Origin: Thermocrispum municipale DSM 44069
GTDB taxonomy: Bacteria; Actinomycetota; Actinomycetes; Mycobacteriales; Pseudonocardiaceae
Direction: 5' to 3'
Assembly: GCF_000427825.1 (NCBI RefSeq)
Contig: NZ_KE386593.1
Coordinates: forward strand, 62,202-126,201
DNA length: 64,000 bases
How positions within the stretch are numbered: position 1 is the stretch's first letter; each line of letters begins with the position of its first letter. Both the position numbers and the translations under genes were made by a program. The notes below the pieces were generated by a model. That model did not search any database and was not told the origin of the DNA. It worked only from the letters and a program-made list of their open reading frames with translations. Shown here piece by piece: positions 59,420-64,000 of this stretch.

Positions 59420-59549
59420 GTGCCGCTATCGGGTACCCCGGTTTTCCGCGGGCGGTGATCGACGTCGGCGGCCGAGCCGGGCGAGTTGGACTATCGTCGC
59501 GGGTAGACGACGCCGGTCCGCTGCCGACGAGAGATGGGAGGCGTCCAGG

Positions 59550-59732
59550 ATGCCTGAGCGCACACCGAAGCAGTCCCAGGAAACCGTCGACGACCTGGAG
59601 CGCAAGGTCTTCGGCCACACCCAGGATCAGCAGCGGGACTCCGACGAAGGCGCCGAGGCCAATCAGCCGATCGACCCGTCGGAGACGACCGCGGACGAGG
59701 GCGGCCACACCGGCGAGGAACCGCCCGCCTGA
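59550..59732 (+). CDS. Small acidic hypothetical protein
   Basis: 60 residues; the ATG at 59550 has GGGAGG about nine bases upstream. Strongly acidic and Gln/Glu/Asp-rich (SQETVDDLERKVFGHTQ, then PSETTADEGG), without Cys, membrane segment or signal. Probably disordered. Similar short acidic proteins are common in actinomycetes but have no named role. It is 41 bases before the YjbR gene in the same direction. Confidence 0.6.
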   Translation: MPERTPKQSQETVDDLERKVFGHTQDQQRDSDEGAEANQPIDPSETTADEGGHTGEEPPA

Positions 59733-59773
59733 CGCACGCCGAAAATGACGGTGCCGTTGGCCACAATGCCTTC

Positions 59774-60136
59774 GTGGCGGTCGACAGCAGCTTCTTCCAT
59801 CGAATCATCGACGCGCTGCCCGAGGTGACCCGCGGGCACGGCAGCGACTACGACTCCTACAGCGTGCGCGGCAAGCGGTTCGGCTACTACTGGCCGCGCA
59901 CCCAGACGGTGGGGCTCAAGCAGCTGCTGCACGAACAGCAGGCGCTGGTCGCCGAGCGGCCGGACGTGTTCGAGGTGCAGTTCACCGCGGGCAGCTTCGG
60001 CTGGGTGGTGGTCCACTTGGCCGGCATCGACGGCGACGAGCTGGGCGAACTGGTCTACGAGGCGTGGCGGCTGTCGGCGCCGGACGACTTGATCGCGGTG
60101 CAGCCCGAGCCGCCGACCCTCACCGGACGCGTGTGA
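59774..60136 (+). CDS. MmcQ/YjbR-family protein
   Basis: 120 residues from a GTG. The pattern SYSVRGKRFGYYWP, then GLKQLLHEQQALVAERPDVFEVQFTAGSFGWVVVHLAGID and LVYEAWRLSAP matches the YjbR (MmcQ) fold, a small alpha-beta domain similar to the frataxin/CyaY and DNA-binding double-wing group. Function is not established for the family. It stands alone; a 189-bp gap without recognisable features separates it from the next gene. Confidence 0.85.
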   Translation: MAVDSSFFHRIIDALPEVTRGHGSDYDSYSVRGKRFGYYWPRTQTVGLKQLLHEQQALVAERPDVFEVQFTAGSFGWVVVHLAGIDGDELGELVYEAWRLSAPDDLIAVQPEPPTLTGRV

Positions 60137-60325
60137 TCGGCGCGCCCGCCTGCACGAAAGACGAGCGGGCCGCGGCGGCTGAACGCGGGCGCCGGACGGG
60201 CAGCGGCCCGACTGCACACAGACCGCATGGGTCCGCGCCCGATGTCACCGCCACCTGGCGGCTCATCGGACAAGCCGCACACCGCACTCCGTTGACCAGT
60301 CGCGCCTGACGGATACGGTCGGGGA

Positions 60326-60736
60326 ATGACCGAGCTGATCACGTCGATGCCCCTGCGAGTGCGCTATCACGAATGCGACGGCCAGGGCATCGTGTTCAAC
60401 GCGCACTACCTCGCCTACGCGGACATGGCTTGCTTCGAGGTGGTGCGGGAGCTGTACGGCTCGTATGACGCGCTACGCGAACACGGCGTGGACTTCGTCC
60501 TTGCCGAGGCGAACGTGCGCTTCCGTGCGCCGTGCCGCTACGACGACGAGCTGCACGTCGACGCCTATGTGGAACGCCTCGGGAACACGTCGGTGGTCCT
60601 CCGGTTCGACATGATGCGCGGCGAGGACCACGTCACCGAAGTGACCAATCGCTACGTGTGGGTCGACACCGAGACGCTGCGACCCGCACAGCCGCCTGCC
60701 GAGGTGCGCAAGGCCCTCCAGCCGTACGCGCCTTAA
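60326..60736 (+). CDS. Acyl-CoA thioesterase, YbgC/4HBT type
   Basis: 136 residues, hot-dog fold. The 4HBT signature is RVRYHECDGQGIVFNAHYLAYAD, with the catalytic Asp in ECDGQGIVF. Later blocks FRAPCRYDDELHVDAYVERLG and VWVDTETLRPAQPP complete the family. It hydrolyses short or aromatic acyl-CoA thioesters. Its stop codon shares bases with the stop of the convergent TAXI gene (4-bp overlap). A link to the catabolic block 20 kb away is only possible. Confidence 0.93.
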   Translation: MTELITSMPLRVRYHECDGQGIVFNAHYLAYADMACFEVVRELYGSYDALREHGVDFVLAEANVRFRAPCRYDDELHVDAYVERLGNTSVVLRFDMMRGEDHVTEVTNRYVWVDTETLRPAQPPAEVRKALQPYAP

Positions 60737-61638
60737 CCACGGAGTTCGCGGTACGCGTCGGCGGCGCCGGGATGGAGCGAGACGTTGCCGGTGGCGATCA
60801 ACGAGCGGAGCTCGAGGTACTGCGTGCCGAGCGCGGAAGCCGGCACCAACCGAGGCGCCTGCTGGACCAGCACACGGGCAACGGCTGCGGCCGTTTCCGC
60901 TGGTAGATCACGGCTGGCCAGCAGCAGGTTCGGCACACCGATGGTCGGCACGGGCCGCGGGTTGCCGTACGTCCTCGCCGGGATGACGACGCGGTGGTAG
61001 GCCGCAGCGTGCGCGTCGAGCAGTGTCGGCAGAGCCTCGGTCAGGTCGATCAGCCGGATCTCGTGCGAGCCGCTGAGCGCCGTCAACGCGGGCGTCGGCA
61101 CCGCACCTGACCACAACAAGGCTTCGATCTTCCCCGCGGCGAGTTGTCGCGTCGCGTCGGAGAGTTCGTGGTGACTGACGCGCGCTCGCACCCCGGCCGC
61201 CTTCAGCAGCCGGTCCCCGAAAATGGCTGCGCCGGAGCCTTCGGCGCCGAGGGAAATTCGTCGCCCGGCGAGGTCGTCCACGGAGCGGATGGGGCTGTCC
61301 GCCGCGACGACCAGCTGCATGTAGTTCTCGTAGACACGGCCGATGGCGCGCAGGTGGAGCGGCCGGTCGAACGGTGCGTCCCCGGCCACGGCCGCCTCCG
61401 CGACATCCGAAAGGCTCAGTCCGAGCGTTGCCCTGCCGGAGTTGACGGCGGTGATGTTCTGGTGCGAGCCGGTGGTGTTGAGGACCCTGGCGTCGAGCGT
61501 TCTGGCCAGCAGTCGCGCGAACTCGACGTAGAAGCCGCCCGGCTCGCCTGCGGCGATGCGCATACCCCGTGGGGGTTCCTCGGCGCTGCTGCACGCGGCC
61601 AGTCCCAGCGCCAGCGCCAGCACGGTTCGCCGCTTCAT
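60733..61638 (-). CDS. TAXI-family TRAP-type solute-binding lipoprotein
   Basis: 301 residues. A lipobox signal (LALALGLAACSS, Cys near residue 16) anchors it outside. The body GMRIAAGEPGGFYVEFARLLAR, then VLNTTGSHQNITAVNSGRATLGLSLSDVA and RRISLGAEGSG, follows the TAXI branch of TRAP binding proteins, which bind amino acids or carboxylates. No TRAP membrane subunits (TAXI-fused DctQM) follow; instead its start overlaps the histidine kinase stop by four bases (ATGA). It may therefore act as the extracellular sensor partner of that kinase rather than in transport. That is inference. Confidence 0.9.
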   Translation of the reverse strand: MKRRTVLALALGLAACSSAEEPPRGMRIAAGEPGGFYVEFARLLARTLDARVLNTTGSHQNITAVNSGRATLGLSLSDVAEAAVAGDAPFDRPLHLRAIGRVYENYMQLVVAADSPIRSVDDLAGRRISLGAEGSGAAIFGDRLLKAAGVRARVSHHELSDATRQLAAGKIEALLWSGAVPTPALTALSGSHEIRLIDLTEALPTLLDAHAAAYHRVVIPARTYGNPRPVPTIGVPNLLLASRDLPAETAAAVARVLVQQAPRLVPASALGTQYLELRSLIATGNVSLHPGAADAYRELRG

Positions 61639-63002
61639 GTCGGCACCGCCGGGAGCCGCATCCGCACGCCGAGGCCGTGGGGTCGCACGCGGTAGAGCTC
61701 GAACGTGCCACCACGGGCGGTGACCAGGCGCTCGGCGATGGCGAGCCCGAGGCCGGAGCCCGGCGCGGCGCCCGCGCGCCAGAAGCGTTCGGTCAGCCGC
61801 GGCAGATCCTTCTCGGCGACGCCCGGCCCGTTGTCACGGATGTCCAGGGTCACGTGGTCTCCGGGCGAACTCGACCACGTCACCGTCGCACCTCGGCCTG
61901 CGTACTTGATGGCGTTGTCCAGCACGACGTCGAGTACCTGCGCCAGTTCACTGTCCGAGCAGCGCACCGGTAGCGGTGGCAGCGGCTGACCGGCGAGCTG
62001 CACGCCCGCCGCGGACGCCGCGTCGTGCCAGGACTCGACGCGTTCGGCCAGGACCGTGGCTGCGTCGCACTGCGCCTCGGTCTCGGCGGCGGCCAGATCG
62101 GTCGCGGTGCTGTCCGCCGACGCGAGCGCCATCATGCCGTCGAGCAGGTCCTCCAGGCGTTCCAGTTCGACCTGCATCTGCCGGACGTCGTGTTCGTCCT
62201 CCTGCCGGTCCGCCAGGCCGTCGAGACGCAGGCGCAGCGCTGCCATCGGATTGCGCAACTGATGTGAGACGTCGGCGACCAGCGCGCGCTGCCGCTCCGC
62301 CGACTCGGCCAATGCGTCGGACATCTCGTTGAACTCGTCGGCCAGGCCACGCAGCTCCGGTGGCCCGGACACCACTTCGACGTGGGTGTCTCCCCGCCCC
62401 TGGGTCATTCGGTGCATCCCGGCGGCCAGCTGGTCGATCGGCCGCAGCACCCACCGCGTGATGCGCAGAACCAGGACCGCGGCGGCGAGCAGCGCGACGA
62501 TCGCGCCGAGCAGGATGCCCGCCCACGACACGCGGATGTCCGCCACCGCAGGCTCGACCGAGGTTCGCAGCACCACCGCGCCGTTCACCCGGACACCGGT
62601 GCCGACCGCCTGGCTGACCAGTACGTCTCCCGAAGACCACGGCCGCAGGTCGTCCGGCCGTGGCTCGATCTGATTGCGCAGAGCCGCTTCCGCCGCGGTG
62701 AGCGCGACCGGGTCGTCCGGCGACAAGCCCTCGGCCACGATGACGTTGCGGCGTGCGTCGACCACCAGGACGCCGTCGCCGAACAGCTTGCTGTGGGCCG
62801 CCACCTCGGCCCGGAGCTGATCGGTGCTGCCTTCGGCCAGTGCGGTCTGTGCCAGGGCAGCGAACCTCGCCGCATCGGTCGTGCGGGACAGGACGAACTC
62901 GTTGGTGCGGCTTTCCGCCGTGCTGAGCAACAGCGGCACCGCGAACCCGGCGACCGCCACGACCGCGAAGGCGAGCAGCACGAGGAGCAACCGGCGGCGC
63001 AT
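61635..63002 (-). CDS. Sensor histidine kinase coupled to a TAXI binding protein
   Basis: 455 residues. Two membrane helices (LLLVLLAFAVVAVAGFAVPLLL and ILLGAIVALLAAAVLVLRI) flank an extracytoplasmic sensor of about 130 residues. Then HAMP, HisKA with the phosphoacceptor in DVSHQLRNPMAAL, and HATPase with DNAIKYA, DNGPGV and GSGLGLAIAERLV. No response regulator gene is adjacent in the window, so its partner is elsewhere. Co-translation with a TAXI lipoprotein points to ligand sensing through the binding protein, as in other BP-linked kinases. Confidence 0.94.
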   Translation of the reverse strand: MRRRLLLVLLAFAVVAVAGFAVPLLLSTAESRTNEFVLSRTTDAARFAALAQTALAEGSTDQLRAEVAAHSKLFGDGVLVVDARRNVIVAEGLSPDDPVALTAAEAALRNQIEPRPDDLRPWSSGDVLVSQAVGTGVRVNGAVVLRTSVEPAVADIRVSWAGILLGAIVALLAAAVLVLRITRWVLRPIDQLAAGMHRMTQGRGDTHVEVVSGPPELRGLADEFNEMSDALAESAERQRALVADVSHQLRNPMAALRLRLDGLADRQEDEHDVRQMQVELERLEDLLDGMMALASADSTATDLAAAETEAQCDAATVLAERVESWHDAASAAGVQLAGQPLPPLPVRCSDSELAQVLDVVLDNAIKYAGRGATVTWSSSPGDHVTLDIRDNGPGVAEKDLPRLTERFWRAGAAPGSGLGLAIAERLVTARGGTFELYRVRPHGLGVRMRLPAVPT

Positions 63003-63044
63003 CAGTCCGCCCGCCTCGTGCTGCTCGCCGTCACGATGAGCAGG

Positions 63045-64000
63045 CTAGGACAGCCTGCCGGCGATGTCGGTGATCAGCAGCGTCAGGAACAGCAAGGAAC
63101 ACAGCGTCAGCATCACATTGGACAACCAGCCCGACCGGCCCTCCTGGCTGACCCGGCGCGAGTTGAGCAGCAGCATCAGCGAGATGGCCAGGAACGGCAT
63201 GAACGCCGAACCGAGCACGCCGTAGGCCAACGTCACGCCGAACGGTTTGTCCAGGAACAGCAGCAGCATCGGCGGGAAGGTCAGCCACAGCAGGTAGCCA
63301 CGGAACGCCCACGACTTCTCGGCCGTCGCCGCCTTGTAGGCCACCGGTTCGGCACCCTCCTCTTGTTCGCCGACCGCGGCCTCGGCCATCGCGGCCTCGG
63401 CCTTCTTGCCGTGCGGCAGCCGGATGCTGCGGGTCCAGTCGGTGAACAGCAGGCTCACACCGTTCCACACCCCGAGCAGCGACGTGGACGAGACCGCGAA
63501 GAAGCCGATCAGGAACACGATGCGCGCCCACTGGCCGTACTGCTCGCCCAGCTCGTCGCCGAGGAAGAGCAGGCCGGTGTCGTCCTCGGTCAATTGCCGG
63601 CCGAGCAGCAGCGTCGAGCCGACGATGAGCATCGCGATCACGAAGATGCCGGTCATGATGTAGCCGACCGCGTTGTCCAGCCGCATCATCGACAGCCACT
63701 GCGGACCCTTCCAGCCCTTGGCGAACGCCCAGTAGCCGTAGGCGGCCATGGTGATCGTGCCGCCGACCCCGCCGATCAGCCCGAGGACGTAGACCACCGA
63801 ACCGTCGGGCAGCCGGGGCACGATGCCGCTGAACACCTCACCGAGGTTGGGCGAGACCAGGATGGCGATCAGCACCACGGACACGAACGCGATCAGGACC
63901 AGAGCGGTCATGACCTTCTCGAACGCCCGGTAACGCTGCAGCCAGATCATGATGAGTCCGACGACACCGCAGATCATCGCCCAGTACCGCACGGAGAGCC
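63045..64000 (-). CDS. Nramp-family divalent metal transporter, 5' end outside window
   Basis: 318 C-terminal residues are visible and the frame stays open past 64000. Membrane helices typical of Nramp are present, including VLGLIGGVGGTITMAAYGYWAFAKGW and the late FGVTLAYGVLGSAFMPFLAISLM. The helix-1 DPGN metal site is outside the window, so Mn or Fe specificity cannot be judged. A cytoplasmic linker (HGKKAEAAMAEAAVGEQEEGAEP) with high Ala/Glu content is longer than in MntH. Same direction as the kinase gene 42 bases on. Confidence 0.88.
   Translation of the reverse strand, partial: LSVRYWAMICGVVGLIMIWLQRYRAFEKVMTALVLIAFVSVVLIAILVSPNLGEVFSGIVPRLPDGSVVYVLGLIGGVGGTITMAAYGYWAFAKGWKGPQWLSMMRLDNAVGYIMTGIFVIAMLIVGSTLLLGRQLTEDDTGLLFLGDELGEQYGQWARIVFLIGFFAVSSTSLLGVWNGVSLLFTDWTRSIRLPHGKKAEAAMAEAAVGEQEEGAEPVAYKAATAEKSWAFRGYLLWLTFPPMLLLFLDKPFGVTLAYGVLGSAFMPFLAISLMLLLNSRRVSQEGRSGWLSNVMLTLCSLLFLTLLITDIAGRLS

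Overview
The window is a very GC-rich actinomycete chromosome segment. Codon third positions are almost always G or C, GTG starts are common, and several promoters sit so close to the start codon that the mRNA should be leaderless. An SsgA-like cell-division regulator, a snapalysin-type secreted protease, a Ddn-like flavoprotein and a B12-controlled class I ribonucleotide reductase fit a mycelial, sporulating soil actinomycete, perhaps of the Pseudonocardiales. The order is inference. No insertion sequence, prophage, CRISPR array or rRNA was seen; the only RNA gene is one tRNA-Ser.

1-15.6 kb is mainly housekeeping: an ABC ATPase cut by the window edge, a NarL-type two-component pair, a Ddn-like enzyme, nrdAB behind paired NrdR boxes and a cobalamin riboswitch, an FKBP isomerase, a MocA-like transferase, a siderophore-interacting reductase, ilvD, and two secreted enzymes (an ExeM-type nuclease and a snapalysin-like protease). 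The NrdB subunit has Phe where the radical Tyr should be and Glu as first metal ligand, the hallmarks of a class Ic Mn/Fe enzyme.

15.6-21 kb holds an arsenic-type locus: an ArsR repressor fused to an ArsN/PAT-like acetyltransferase, divergent from a flavin monooxygenase and an MFS exporter. After it come tRNA-Ser, an SsgA-like gene, a frameshifted PPOX gene and a VOC gene.

21.3-43.3 kb is a large accessory catabolic block with four parts. The first is an eight-gene minus-strand operon (small protein, HyuA, HyuB, a carboxymuconolactone-decarboxylase-like protein, three SDRs and an acyl-CoA ligase). The second is enoyl-CoA hydratase with a TetR regulator. The third is a fused E1 component divergent from a butanediol-dehydrogenase-like enzyme and an acyl-CoA dehydrogenase. 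The fourth is IclR divergent from CaiB, two MaoC-type proteins and a complete Fe3+-type ABC importer. The logic reads as uptake, CoA activation or transfer, dehydrogenation, hydration and oxidation of an unidentified carbonyl, cyclic-amide or acid substrate. No single known pathway accounts for all of it.

43.3-64 kb is mixed. It contains a guanidinium exporter under a guanidine-III riboswitch, an aminotransferase and methyltransferase pair, a ClpC2-like Clp_N protein with two perfect operators over its promoter, a secreted Vgb-like propeller, exonuclease III, a DUF445 and Abi-alpha-like pair, lipoamide dehydrogenase, and two small-molecule kinases. It ends with a copper operon (copZ, a secreted protein, copA) under a CsoR-type box, a histidine kinase coupled to a TAXI binding protein, and an Nramp transporter cut by the window end.

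A recurring oddity is small tandem duplications that copy the 3' end of a gene including its stop codon. They are seen beside the Ddn-like, FKBP and acyl-CoA dehydrogenase genes. Several other intergenic regions carry degenerate GC-rich tandem arrays.
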